From positions 124,001-188,000 of the forward strand of contig JALRMH010000014.1 of NCBI GenBank assembly GCA_026119935.1: 64,000 bases of DNA. Direction: 5' to 3'. Shown in pieces: positions 9,777 to 21,578 of this stretch. The DNA is from Endothia cerciana. Taxonomy: Eukaryota; Ascomycota; Sordariomycetes; Diaporthales; Cryphonectriaceae. The translations under genes and the position numbers were made by a program. The notes under the pieces are model-generated. The model had not been told where the DNA came from. It did not search any database and saw nothing but the letters and a program-made list of their open reading frames with translations. How positions within the stretch are numbered: position 1 is the first letter of the stretch; every line of letters begins with the position of its first letter.

Positions 9777-12613
9777 CGGCTTGGTGGTTCCTCGATGTTT
9801 CGGCGTTGCTGGACCTGGAAAATATGGACACACCTCATGACATGCATCGGCGTTCCGGCTTGACTGTTGCGACTAAGATTGACAATTGTTGTGAATTGCC
9901 CCCCCCCCTCCCCCCCCACCTTCCCCCTTTTCTTTGTGCAGTGGAAAGCGTGGATGGTTAGGCGTACACGGCACCGTGGCAATGGAAGGCATGGTAGGAT
10001 TTTTGAGATGGCAGCTACTTAGCTGCCGCACTCGATCGTCACTTAGATGGGCATACCGCAGGGCAGGCGTTCGTAGAACGGCATGCAGGGACACTACCCA
10101 GATAGATTGAATCCATTCGATAGACGGAGTCGGCCACTGCAATTCTGCTCGGTGGGTGTGACTCTCTCGTTGGGGCCTATTATGTTGCCCCGAGGTCCAG
10201 TATGCACCATCAGTGTCTCAGCTGTTCGAGCCTCAGGACGTCCGTGGTGATCACCAAGCGGGTACGTAGTAAGGACGAGCGGAAGTTGTGCCACGGAGTT
10301 TGTGCAACCATCTGCATCCCAAGGATGTCTCTCGCTCTGGATGCGGGTGACACGACTCAACTTGTGTGCCAACGAAGGTCCCTTCCTGCTGACTCGTGGG
10401 GATCTCACGAGGCGCCGCGCCACCCAAAGGAGGAAGAGAAGAACACAAAGGCAAAAATCATCAGGGTGGACACACCCGCCCCTTCTCTACTAGAGCCCTC
10501 AACTCAAAACAGCCTCGAGAACTGATGGCCGTCCGGAAATCCTCGGCATCTGCAGGTGGCCTGGCAAAGGGGAGACTTTGACCCGCTGGAGCGAGATTCT
10601 TGGTTAAAGAGGGGGAGAGCCTTCGATATGACACGTCTTTTACCATAGGTCGTCCGGAATCTGGCCGCAGAATGGTCGAGCACGCTCCTGTCCCGGCGAA
10701 GCCTTAAGAGGGACGACGGAGGCACAGCAGCCTTTGTGGACATGTAGTATGCATAATGCCGTACCCGTATGTCTCCCACAGTGTCTCGTGGACGTAGGCT
10801 AGGGCAGAAACCGGGAACTCCCATATCAGCCTCCGCTCGGGAAGCCCCCTTCGAGCCCGTGCGGTCGTCGTGCAATGTGAGAGGATGGAGGTGCATGTGT
10901 TCCTAGAAATTACTTGCATGGAGGACCGTTGGGAATCCGGACGCGGCTGAGCCCGGCGCAGCGGTGAATCCATGGGACGGATGGCTTTGACGACCGCCAA
11001 TATCATGTATTACGGTATATAGGACCGATGGGGTTGTCATGTTGTATTTGGGGCTTTTGTTGAGCTTCATCTCTGTCGGTCGAGCGGTGGGAAACAAGGT
11101 TTCTTATCGTTCGAGAACCGGACACCGGCTTGTTGGCAAGGTTGCTGGCACTGCCGAAGAAGGAAAATAGGGGCCTCGACAGACTGACCACCTAGAGCAT
11201 CCGCGCTGACCAGCAACTCAGGCGTTTCATGCCGTAAGTAGGATAAACTCTGGTCCTTGGGCGGAAAGAAAAGGGCTCACTAGGAAGAGTCTTGCTCGGT
11301 GTTCCTCTAGAGAGCCAAAGATGCGCACGTATCTGCCGTCATCGACCTCGTAACGAAACCCTGACAAGCAATAGGGAACTTGCAATCCATATCACATCGC
11401 ACGTCTTCTCGACCGTTGCCCAATCACAGAAGCCCTGCCTCTCCACAGACTGGGCTGACTGGGACTGCGGGCGGGCATCATCAGCATCCAACGACAACGC
11501 GTCCTTGGCTGCCGTGGGGTGAGAAGACTCGACGGGCACCCCTCGCCCTGCGACGGAGCCTCTTGGATGAACCTTCCCACACCTGCGAGCCATTCTGCAC
11601 CTGAACCTTCCCACGACACAACGGCAGCTTGCGACAGTATTTGACGTCAGTCTCCCTGGTACACCGGAATAGGAATGAATGTACAGCTGCGGTCTATAGT
11701 TGGAAACACGGCCACTCCCAGCACTACCTAGCGATCCCTCCAGCGGGCCTACCACTCACGCGTGGCGCTAGCAGCACAGCCGCCGGGGGTGGGGAGCCTA
11801 GAACACCTGGGCTGCAGGTGTCCAAAGGTGCTAAGGGAAGAAGGCAAAGTGAGATCACTCCTTTTCTTCTTCTTGGGCTCCGCTTGACCAGCCCGCCAAT
11901 CCCAGCACTGACGAAACAGCCCCCCAATCAATACAGACCAGATAGATAGATACAGCACGCCAATCCCGCCATTTCCCGATCTGCACGCCAGCCTGTTCTG
12001 CTCTACCGGACAGCGTGCCAGACTACCCAGTCCCGGCTTTTCCCTTTTCCTCTCCCTGCCCAGCGACGGTGCGGCTTTGGGAAGCCAGCAACGCCAGCAA
12101 CGCCAGCAACTGTCGTGTCACGGGGCGCCACTGCACTGCACTACCGGCATCGCGCAACTTCCTTGCAGCTGTCGTCGCCACTGGTCCCTGGACTTAAGTC
12201 TGTGCTGCTTTGCCCTCGCACCCATCGATTTTCGGCCTACAGGATTCACAACTCCAGCGAGCGCTTGTCACGTCTCACCGGGCCCAGGGTCAGCTTCGCC
12301 GTCACCACCATCCGCCTTCGGTTCTCTCGTCGCCCGCCTGGCGCCCTGCTGGACAACGTCGGCCTGCGCTTGGTGCCGCTCATGCGCATTGCCTTATCAG
12401 AAGAGGGTTGGGAGGGACAATTCGGCCACCGTTACCTGTACCCATCACCATTTCTGAGATCGATCGTCGCAATCATGAAGCTTTGGTCCTCGAGACTCCA
12501 GGACGGGCATTCTGCAGCGTCCCATTGATCCTTCCGATCCCCGACCTTCGTCTGATATATAGGACCAACTTGCCGTCTGCGACTGATCCCTCTAGGGATT
12601 GCGTCCGCCCAGC
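9777..12613. other. 2.8 kb intergenic region, no gene recognised
   Basis: It contains the 3' region of XPB (with a poly-C tract near 9899-9919) and a long upstream region of TRK1. The last 650 bp are pyrimidine-rich with short upstream open frames, consistent with a long TRK1 promoter and 5' leader. Short open frames on both strands show no recognisable domain. Confidence 0.45.
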
Positions 12614-15375
12614 ATGGTGTCGCCGGTCTACAGCATCTTCTGGGACCAGTTGAAGTCCCTAAAACCATCCTTTGTTTCCAAGAAGCCTCACTTTAACTTC
12701 ATCACTGTACACTGTGAGTCCTTACACCCGGCTACGCTTCTCGTAATCTCACTCTGGTGGCTGACCTGGCACGACATTAGACTTTTGGGTTATAGGCCTT
12801 GCCATTCTGGCCTCTATCCTAATCTTTGCCACGGACTCGGGGGAACTAGCCTACATTGATGCGCTCTTCTTCGCGGCCGGGGCCAACACCCAGGCCGGGC
12901 TGAACCCGGTCGACGTGAACAAGCTCAACACGTTCCAGCAGGCCGTCATCATGATCTGTTCCATGGTTTCGAACCCCATGGCGATCAATTCGTTTGTGGT
13001 GTTCCTACGTTTATTCTGGTTTGAGAAGAAATTCCAGGATCTCGTCCGCGAGGCACGGACCCGCCGAACCACCATCACGAAATCAAAACCCAAGGCGAGA
13101 ACTGGGACCGAGCACCCTGTGGGCGCCGTCAACATGAGTGACATAAGGGTCATGCACGACGGCACCAGGAAGAGGATGACCAACGACGGGTTCGTGCTAG
13201 ACGAGCCGAACGGGAAGGCGGCGAACGGCGGTAGTAGCTCCGGTCACAGCCCGGGGGATAGCGACGACCAGAACACGGCGGATGAGAAGGCGCCTGGCAT
13301 CACTTTCGCGGGCACTGTCAAGAGGAGTGATGGCGTGGAGAATTCAGCGTTGAAGGCGCCGGCGAGGAGCGACGAGGAGCACATTGCAATCGTTCAGCGC
13401 CAGCGAAATACTGATGACGAGATTCTTCGCATTCCCGGGCCGAGGGATGTCGAATTGGGCGAGAGACCAAGGAGGGTGGAGGACGGGGCGGCCGAGGAGG
13501 ACCTAGAGCGGTTGTCCCTGCAGGGCTACGGATTGAATGACGCCGACGCACAGACACCGGTTCGTCCTAAGGGGATCACCATCCAGGAGCCAGTGAAGAA
13601 GCCGAGCCGGAGGGAGGAATTCAACGACGATGCGATAGCATTCCTACACGTGTTCACACCTTTCAAGTTCCGGAGGCCTCGCATCTTTAACAAGGGCGAG
13701 GACAAACTCCACCATCAGAACACCGGCGGATCGTTCGCACGCGTGAGACGAAACACGGTCGATACGATAAAAGGTGCTCTCAGCAGGGACAAGTATGATC
13801 TCGCACCCTACCTGAGTTGGCAGCCTACACTGGGACGGAACTCGGCCTTCGTGGGCGACTTAACGGACGACCAGAGGGAGGAACTCGGTGGCATCGAGTA
13901 CAGATCTCTCAAGACGCTGTCTCTGATCCTGACGTTGTACTTCTGGGGTTTCTGGGCATTGTCCGTAATAATGCTCACCCCGTGGATCCTCCATACCTCG
14001 TATGGCGCCGTCGTCGACGGCGACGGCCAGGGCCGGGCCTGGTGGGGCATCTTCACGGGCAGTTCTGCCTTCACGGATTTGGGCTTCACATTGACGCCCG
14101 ACAGCATGAACTCGTTCAATACGGCTGTCTTCCCATTGCTCATCATGAGCTTTTTCATCGTCATCGGCAACACGGGGTTTCCGGTGATGCTGCGATTTAT
14201 CATTTGGGTCTCGAGCTTGTGTGTGCCATCAGGTTCTGGCCTGTGGGAAGAGCTTCGGTTCTTGCTGGACCACCCTCGTCGTTGCTTCACGCTGCTGTTC
14301 CCCTCAGCGGCTACGTGGTGGCTGTTCTGGCTGCTCGTCATTCTCAACGGTCTCGATCTGCTCTTCTTCGTTATTCTTGACGCAAGTTTTACCCCGACAC
14401 GAAACAAGAGAACCGTCAACTGACGCTTAACAGCTGGGGAGCGGCGTGGTCGCAGACCTGTCCGCCGGGACCAAAGTCCTCGATGGCGCGTTTCAAGCCT
14501 TTTCCACAAGAACAGCCGGGTTTGCCTGCGTCAACCTGGCAGACCTTCATCCCGGCGTGCAGACATCCTACCTTATCATGATGTATATCTCCATCTTCCC
14601 CATCGCCATCTCCGTCCGCCGCACGAATGTCTACGAGGAGAAATCTCTCGGGATCTACCACGAAAGCGCACACGACGAGAATGATGACTCGGAGCAGGCG
14701 GGCTCCCTTAGCTACGTGGGCGCCCATTTGCGGCGCCAACTGTCCTTCGACCTGTGGTACATCTTCATCGGCTTCTTCATCCTGGCCATATCCGAAGGGC
14801 CGCGCATCCAGAACAATGACTTCAGCATGTTCGCCGTCCTCTTCGAGATCGTCAGCGCCTATGGTACCGTCGGCCTGAGCCTGGGCTATCCCGGTATCAA
14901 CGCCAGCCTGTCTTCCGAGTTCACCGTCGTCGGCAAGCTGGTCATCATCGCGATGCAGATCCGCGGTCGCCACCGCGGGCTGCCCTACGGCCTCGATCGC
15001 GCCGTACTGCTGCCGTCTGAGTCCCGGTACCTCAAGGGAACTGAGGAGCCGGGGCTGCCCAAGGCGCGGACGCTGCCGCGGCGCAACTCGGTCGCTTCGG
15101 TCGCAACGGATGGTAGGAGCTTAAGCCGCAAGCGCAGCAGGAGTATCAGCGAGAACCGTGTCGACCGCGTCAACAGTAACCTCCTCACCTCGCTCCTGCA
15201 CCCGGGTCCCGCGCTGCCGCACTTGCCGAGGAGGCCCATGAGTGGTAGTGCGGTGGATGATGAGGACCACAATGACGCGGGCTTTGAGAATTTCCGGAGT
15301 ATTCCGAGAAGATCACAGACATTCTCGCTTTCGAGGAGGTCTGAATATAATACAAGGGGGAGGGACGAGGTTTAG
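12614..15375 (+). CDS. TRK1: TRK-type high-affinity potassium transporter
   Basis: Three exons: 12614-12713, 12781-14381 and 14434-15375, giving 880 aa. The plasma-membrane carrier takes up K+ through four membrane-pore-membrane units. Pore segments visible are AGANTQAGLN, TGSSAFTDLGFTLTPDSM, FSTRTAGFACVNLADLHP and VSAYGTVGLSLGYPG, each with the selectivity glycine. A long hydrophilic loop (about residues 100-370) separates units 1 and 2, as in fungal Trk1. IRGRHRGLPYGLDRA and the basic, Ser-rich C-tail are also typical. Intron 1 is GT-AG with a CTGAC branch site. Intron 2 (14382-14433) starts with GCAAGT, a GC-AG intron; only this join keeps the frame and restores VILD followed by the next conserved segment. 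Confidence 0.93.
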
Positions 15376-15998
15376 TGGATCTCCCACTGGGGTTAGATCC
15401 GTCTCTCTTGTGTGCCATGGCTCGGACTGCCCTGCGAATCCACCTCTCACGCTATGGACCAGTGATTTTTGGTTATTGATCGAGATGGCAAACAAAATGT
15501 TTGCCTATGCATGGGTGGCGGATACAGCGATCCTTGAAACCCGGAGTATAAAAGAGGAGTTTATGACACTCACGTGTCGGGTACGTTCGCTCAGCTACAT
15601 TGGGTCTGGAGTTTCTCGATACCATCAGGCATACATGTGTGTTATCAGAAAGGGCGTTGTACATATCTTGTCTAGATCTCGCTTATGACCAGGGTTTAGA
15701 GCTCAACTTTACCGGCTTGAGAGGCTGGAGGTTTTGTACATTTATCTTGTCAATGTCCATAATTGACCTGAACCACGTATATCACGCTTGTTTCTCTCAG
15801 GCCTCTGTTGCGAGATTCCTGCTTGTGTTTTGAACATGTACTAGATGCAAAGTGCCGTATCATGGCCATATGCAGCCGCGACCAGCTCTACCCCTTCCCA
15901 CACGGCCTGGATGCTCCCCAAGGCCCAATATGCCCTCAACCACAGCTCCATACACCTCATCCCGCTGCACCTCACAATGACCTCCCAGCTGCCCTCAC
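15376..15998. other. Convergent intergenic region
   Basis: About 620 bp between the 3' ends of TRK1 and the bL19m gene. AT-richer than its flanks and presumably both 3' UTRs. No coding signal seen. Confidence 0.5.
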
Positions 15999-16843
15999 CT
16001 AGAACTCCAGCACCCTCTTCTTCTTGCCCTTCTTCTTTCCCGCAGTCGCAAACACATTCCGGCCCTTCCGCCACTCCCTCACGATGTGGTCCACACTGCC
16101 CACGTCATGCTTCGGCTTGCGCAGGTAGGTCAGCTTGGCCCTCCTCGCCCTCTTCTTGGCCCGCCTGACGATCTCGATGCCCGTGACGCTCCGGCTGTAG
16201 ACCTTGAACCACATCTCGACGCCGACCTTGGTCAGCTGGCCCCGCAGCAGGATGGCCGTCTCGATACCGCGGCGGCGGATGCCCACGAGCACGCCGGCGA
16301 AGGGCTCGGCGGCGCGCTTGCTGGTCACGAGCAGGATGTCGCCGACGCGGGCGCTGTCCGGGTTCAGCTTGGAGAAGAGCCGCGTGCGGGCGCCCGAGGG
16401 GTCCATCTTGCGGATCTGGTACGCGTGGTGCGCCTCGAGGGGCGCCGGCGCCGGCCGGAGGACGTGCGGGTGCGTCGGCGTGGGCGCCAGCCCGAGGTGC
16501 GGGCGCGCCGTGAGGGGCGTGGTGTAGACGGCGAAGGCGGTGCGGACGGGGCTGGAGGCCGGGTTGAGGTGGTGGGTCTTGTTGGCGATCGCGTCTGTCG
16601 TGAGCGGCACGGCGTGTTAGCAAGGAAGCGAGCGAGCAGGTAAGCATGTTTAGCAGATCAGGCTGCTGTGTCTAGGTGGGCCGGAGTGGACTGACATAGT
16701 TTGGGAGCGGGCGTTGGTGGTACCGGGGGGATGTGTTGGGGCTCTTTGAGGATCGCGTTGGCGTAGCCCCTCCTCTGGGCCCTGGTCTGGCGGAGGACGG
16801 TCTTCAGACAGCCTAGTGGCCGTCTTAACGGTATCGCGCTCAT
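15999..16843 (-). CDS. IMG1: Mitochondrial large-subunit ribosomal protein bL19m
   Basis: Two exons, 16696-16843 and 15999-16594, with a 101-bp intron; 247 aa. The N-terminus MSAIPLRRPLGCLKTVLRQ is a strong mitochondrial presequence. The core reads VGDILLVTSKRAAEPFAGVL, GIRRRGIETAILLRG, KVGVEMWFKVYSRSV and RRAKKRARRAKLTYLRKPK, the bacterial L19 fold with its basic C-terminal part, as in yeast Img1. It belongs to the mitoribosome near the intersubunit bridges. The last 20 residues are a Lys-rich extension (KKKGKKKRVLEF). Head-to-head with another mitochondrial-protein gene. Confidence 0.9.
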
Positions 16844-17114
16844 GGTGTGTGCATGTGTGTGGCCTCGCGACCGCGACGTGGAGGTCCGTGAGTGCTGCTG
16901 CGAACGTCTATGAGCTCAAAATCTTGGGCGGTTGAGATGCCGGACAGGGGTGGATGGATTGCGACGGGTGATTGGCCGAGTCCCAGTCAAGGCTGGAGCC
17001 CGCCGCGACGGGACGCTGTCTCGGCAGGCACCTTGCGAGGGCAACTTTTTTGAGCACCCGCGATGGTGAAGAGCTTCAGTACCTTGCGACCCGGTCTGCA
17101 CACCCACAGCAGGC
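16844..17114. promoter_or_regulatory. Compact bidirectional promoter for two mitochondrial-protein genes
   Basis: Only 271 bp separate the start codons of bL19m and the unknown mitochondrial protein. Both promoters and leaders must fit here, which suggests co-expression. No TATA box was recognised. Confidence 0.55.
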
Positions 17115-18388
17115 ATGTCGAATAACACAATACGGCCGGCCCTGAGGGCCGGCCGCTCTCTCGTCGAGGCGTCCACAAGGTCAACAATACCTGCGCAGAC
17201 AAGATGCTTCTCGGCAACGGCAGCCCAAAGTGAGCACCTCCCAACTTTCAGCATCGGACGCCCTGGTGCTCTATATATCTACATCTATATCTATATCTAT
17301 AATGTATACTGACAAGAGTGACAGGCGGCATAATAACCTTCAGCAGATCCTCCAACGAAGACCTCGACAAGATCCTCAAGGAGCTCACCCACAAGATCAT
17401 CCTCCCCTCCTACCTCTCCACCCCGCAGCGCAAGAAGCTCTTCCGCTCGCGCTGGAAACACAAGCTGGAGCAGGACCCCATCGAGATCGAGCTCGACGAC
17501 CAGCGCATCCGCCTGCGCCACATCGACTCGGCCGGCGGCGACGTCCCCTCGGCCCGCAGCATGCTCTACAAGGCCATGGACAACATGCGGACGGGCGAGG
17601 ACTGGCAGAAGCTGCCCGGCCTGCTCGAGGCCCTGTGGTTCAAGGCGAACCGTAAGTTCCTGCCGTCGGACTGGCCCAAGATCGTGAGGAAGGCCGGCAT
17701 GGCCGGGAAACTGGGGCCGGTGTTCGAGGCCATGAAGCACCCGGGCCGCACGGGCCTAAAGCTGGACTCGTCGGAGACGGTGCAGGAGGTCATGACCGCC
17801 GTAGTCTTGCGGGCCGCGAATGAGGGGTGGACGGCCGGCGCGACGGAGAGGGCATACAGGAACGCGGAGCGGGTGGTGGCGTTCCTGGACGAGGAGGATC
17901 ACCAGCTGAAGGGGAGGGCGAAGATGCTGTTCGAGAAGACGGACAGGTTCCCGCTGAGGAAGGATCCCCAGGTTCTGGCGACACCCCTGTTGCTGGCGGC
18001 CATGATGGTGGCCAAGCATGGGAAGGACGGCGACTACGTGAAGAGACTACGCATCTACGCGCAGGTCCTGCTGGAGCAGTGGCCTGAGAACAAGGGGCTC
18101 CTGGAGCTGCACCCGCATGAGGCATACGTCGACCCCGAGGGGATGGCATACCTGATGGATACAAACAGGTTCCTGACGATCGCTGCACCGATCCTGAGGG
18201 GATTCGACCTGGCCATCGAGGCTCTGGACGGCGACGAGCTGGGACAGAAGCTCAAGTCGCGGAGGGACGCGGTGAGCACGGAGGTCCATGAAGCCCTTGC
18301 GGTGGTCGGGGACAAGAGCAGGCGTGGGGTGGACATGTACGAGAAGTGCTTCGCCGAGCCGCAGGCCCAAAAGACGAAGGCAGCATAG
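17115..18388 (+). CDS. Mitochondrial protein of unknown function
   Basis: Two exons, 17115-17229 and 17325-18388; 392 aa. The first exon is a clear presequence (MSNNTIRPALRAGRSLVEAS and TRCFSATAAQ, an Arg/Ser-rich stretch). The mature part is strongly charged and helical; early on it has EELTHKIIL-like helices (KELTHKIILPSYLSTPQ) and RKKLFRSRWKHKLEQDPIEI, then repeated helix pairs. I do not recognise a named domain; helical-repeat mitochondrial RNA or ribosome factors look similar in composition, but that is only an impression. Sharing a 271-bp promoter with bL19m suggests a role in mitochondrial gene expression. The intron (95 bp) contains a TATATC microrepeat. The stop is 54 bp from the stop of the convergent cysteine-synthase-like gene. 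Confidence 0.8.
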
Positions 18389-18442
18389 CCGCATGAATCG
18401 ATGTGCCGTGGTGCAGTTCAATTGTATTTTATTCGCCAACTA

Positions 18443-19626
18443 TCATGGCAGGACAATGTACTTCTGCAGACGCTCCGGTATGGCGTCTAACAGCTTCTTC
18501 TCCGTCAGCCACTTGCGCGAGAACAGCCGGTCGGCGTATCTATATGCGCCGTCACACAGCATGGTGACGACCGTATGCCCCGGTCCCATCTTCTCCGCGA
18601 CCTCCTTCGCCGCAACGACGTTGAGCGTTGAGCTGGCGCCCAGGTACAGACCCTCCTCGTCCAGGCATCTGTACACCATTTCAATCGTCTTCTCGTCCGA
18701 GATGTGCAGCGAGCCATCCACCAGATCGATATCAGGCTTCAGGTTGTCCGTGATGCGACCCTGTCCGATGCCCTCGGTGATACTTGACCCAGTCCTGTCG
18801 ATGAGCTTGCCGCCGGACTGGACATAAGAGTGCAATACACTCCCCGGCGGGTCCGCGAGGAAGGACTTGACCCGCCCGCCGCTGACCTCCTTCAGGTACC
18901 TCGTCGTCCCCGCCAGCGTCCCGGCCGTGCCCGTCGCACACGTGAACGCGTCCACCTTCCCCTTGGTCTGCGCCCAGATCTCCGGGCCCGTGGTCTCGAT
19001 GTGGGCCTGCCGGTTGGCCGTGTTGTCGAACTGGTTCGTCCACACGGCGTTGCCAGCGCCCAGGCGCTCCGCGTGCCGGCGCGCCTGGTGGTTGTAGTTG
19101 TCGGGGTTGTCGAAGGCCACCGCGGGGACGGGGTACACCTCGGCGCCCAGGAGCCGCAGCAGGTCGATCTTGCCCTGCGACTGCGTGTTGGGCATGTAGA
19201 TGACCAGCCGGTAGCCGAGCGACCTGCACACGTGCGCGAGGCCGATGCCCGTGTTGCCCGCCGTGCCCTCCACGACGGTGCCCCCCGGGTTGAGGAGGCC
19301 CCGGCGCTCGGCGTCCCGCACGACGAACAGCGCCGCGCGGTCCTTGACGCTGCCGCCGGGGTTCATGAACTCGGCCTTGCCGAGGACCTCGCAGCCCGTC
19401 TGCTCGGAGATGGTGTTGAGGCGGATCAGGGGGGTATTGCCGATAGCTGCGAGAGAGAGAGAGAGAGCCGTGTCAGTAACGCGCCTCGGAGCCGCGGGCA
19501 ACATGGTGAGGGCCTACCTCCTGTCAAGCCCCTCGCGATGCCTTGCGCCTGGGCGATGCCCATGTGGGGAGTCTCGGCCATCCTGCGTGCGCTGGTCGCG
19601 AACGAGCGCAGGGTCTGGCGTATCAT
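18443..19626 (-). CDS. Cysteine synthase-like PLP enzyme, probably mitochondrial
   Basis: Two exons, 19518-19626 and 18443-19446, with a 71-bp intron whose 3' end is a CT tract; 370 aa. Fold-type II PLP enzyme of the cysteine synthase / cystathionine beta-synthase family, forming cysteine from an activated serine and sulfide. Joined sequence gives AIGNTPLIRLN, then NPGGSVKDRAAL with the Schiff-base lysine Lys71, EGTAGNTGIGLA for substrate and cofactor binding, and TCATGTAGTLAGTTRYLK. The N-terminus MIRQTLRSFATSARR looks like a mitochondrial presequence. Closest in design to yeast Mcy1 (Ygr012w), which has this fold but unproven cysteine synthase activity, so the reaction is an inference. An upstream in-frame ATG at 19680 is possible but would mask the presequence. 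Confidence 0.87.
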
Positions 19627-20359
19627 CTTGACGGCTGGGGGAGGACGGCTCCGACTAGGACGGCCCTTTTCTCGCGTCAACAGCTCTCCGCGGTTAATTA
19701 ATGTCTTTGGATTAGAGTCGTCTTAGTCGTTGGAGAAAAATGTTTCTCTTCATGCCACGATCAGGGCCACCCCGTGGGGCCGAAAGCGGCGCCGGATCAC
19801 GTCATCAGCAGCCGAAGTACCACAGTACCCAGACAGTTACTTAAGTTGCAAGGAGAGCGACTAGTAAATGCAAACAAACTACTTATTTAGGTACTAAAAG
19901 GTACCTCATCGTCTTCACATGCCAACCTCCTGCCTCCAAGGATCTCCGTTCCTCTGGTCTACATTCATCTTGAGAACTGCATGCGCGCCCAGACTCTATC
20001 TTTGTCCCACCAACAATCGATCAAAGGGTTCTATTGTCCAACTTGGCGCACTCACAGAAATACTACCCGTCATCATTTCCATCATGTTGCCAGTCTGCCG
20101 AAGTCACAATGAGCTATGTGCCAGCGAACACCTCTTCAAAGGCGAGTGACTATAAAATTGTCACAATCTCAACGTGCCGTACAAACAAAGACACAAAGCA
20201 GCCTTTTTTTGAATTATATAGAGACTGTGCTCGCCCCATCGACTTCACGATGGATGGATGGATTATTCATCACATTCCCACAGCTTCAACAGGACCCAGC
20301 CTGCAAACAACCATAGAGAAAAAAAAGCAAAATCTGTCCAGCACGTAGCAGATATCTCG
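19627..20359. other. Divergent intergenic region with SET-gene leader
   Basis: About 730 bp between head-to-head starts. A TATA-like AATTATATAG lies near 20213, about 140 bp before the SET-protein ATG. A short upstream frame starts at 20250 (32 codons, out of frame) and an in-frame alternative ATG lies at 20258. The last 60 bases are A-rich, like a 5' leader. Confidence 0.5.
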
Positions 20360-21250
20360 ATGACAAACCCGCTCCTTGACGCGGATACGCTGCCCCTCTT
20401 CCAGTGGAGGAATCAGCATGGCACTGTAGCGCCTCTTGACTCCTGGGTCGATCCTCTGCCCCGGAAGATTACCGATTATCGTGTCGACCCAGCCAACTGG
20501 GACCATTATGATGAGCCAACAGCTGATGCCATCCTGTCCTTCGACTCGAAGAAGATGATCTGCAGGATCTGTCATGGAAAGGGAAGGGGCCAGTGCTCTG
20601 GGCAGGCCTGTATCGATACTTTTCACCGCACCATCAGCACCCCCGCCGAGGATATGATCGAGATTCGTGACGCCGGAGCCATGGGCATGGGCGTCTTTGC
20701 CAAGGTCCCTATCCCACGCGGCACGCCACTGGGTGAGTACCTCGGTGAGTTGCATCCCTTATCGGCCAATTTATGGGGCGATTTCTATGTCTTCACGCTC
20801 TCCCGCACGGCTCAATGTACATCGCGGGAGTTTGGTAATTGGACGGTAGGTATCCTCATGAACCCTAATATCCCCCCCACCTTCAAAATATGCACATATC
20901 GGATCTTCTGGCACTATCGACAGATAGCGTGGGAAGTATGGCTATCTTGCCTCGCATTTCCTCCTCTCGCACCGCGATGCTGACTTTTATGATTATCAAC
21001 AGCGCTTTATGAACCACCGTTGTAATCCAAACGTATCTGCCCGAGGTACAATGTACGGGCGCCGCCACGCAGTCCTCTTCCGTGCCGCTGTCGATATTGC
21101 TGCAGGTGAGCAGATGTTCATATCGTACGGACCCGAGTACTTCGTAAATAATGACTTGGCCTGTCTTTGCGATACCTATGAGGAGCCGCACTTCCCTCCT
21201 CCCGACGACCTGAAAGGCCCGGCCCCAGATGATGACGTCTGGGATGGCGC

Positions 21251-21285
<35 letters not shown>

Positions 21286-21578
21286 CGCAGCAGACGCAAA
21301 GCGCGAGGCCAAGCCAACAGAGAGGTGACAGAGAGCCAGCAGCCAAAGAGGATATCGATCATCTCGAGCGGCCTTCCGACTTACAGGCGGCCGTGGACGT
21401 ATCCCTCCAGAATCTACAAGGTGATGTGAAGTCGAATTGCATGGACAAGGGGACGCGATCTTCCGGACACCCGATGGTGCTGCGGGCGCACAAGTCGGGT
21501 GGCGTCAGGAAGAAGTATCACAAGTACGGCAATAGCCGTCTGTTCTACACCGAGGAGGTAGGTGGGTACCTGATGTGA
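20360..21578 (+). CDS. SET-domain protein (putative lysine methyltransferase)
   Basis: Two exons, 20360-20845 and 21003-21578, with a 157-bp intron; 353 aa. The SET fold is seen from about residue 99: IEIRDAGAMGMGVFAKVPI, then RGTPLGEYLGELH (SAM side), RFMNHRCNPN at 163-172 (the NHxCxPN catalytic/knot motif) and AGEQMFISYGPEYF. Before it lies a Cys cluster (CRICHGKGRGQCSGQAC). After it comes a tract of 11 Gln (246-256) and a polar tail with RAHKSGGVRKKYHKYGN. Such stand-alone SET proteins in Pezizomycotina mostly lack a known substrate; histone methylation is possible, not shown. The motif has Arg where Ser is commonest, a position that varies among active enzymes. The start at 20360 is preferred because the 34 residues from 20258 look like leader sequence. 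Confidence 0.85.
21252..21284 (+). repeat. (CAG)11 trinucleotide repeat encoding polyglutamine
   Basis: Eleven uninterrupted CAG codons inside the SET-protein gene, followed by ACG-interrupted CAG codons (QTQQTQ). Uninterrupted CAG tracts are length-unstable, so strain variation is expected. Confidence 0.95.

Noticed and set aside
20258..20359. Upstream in-frame ATG of the SET gene as the main start
   Set aside because: The 34 extra residues come from A-rich leader-like sequence. It remains possible but less likely.
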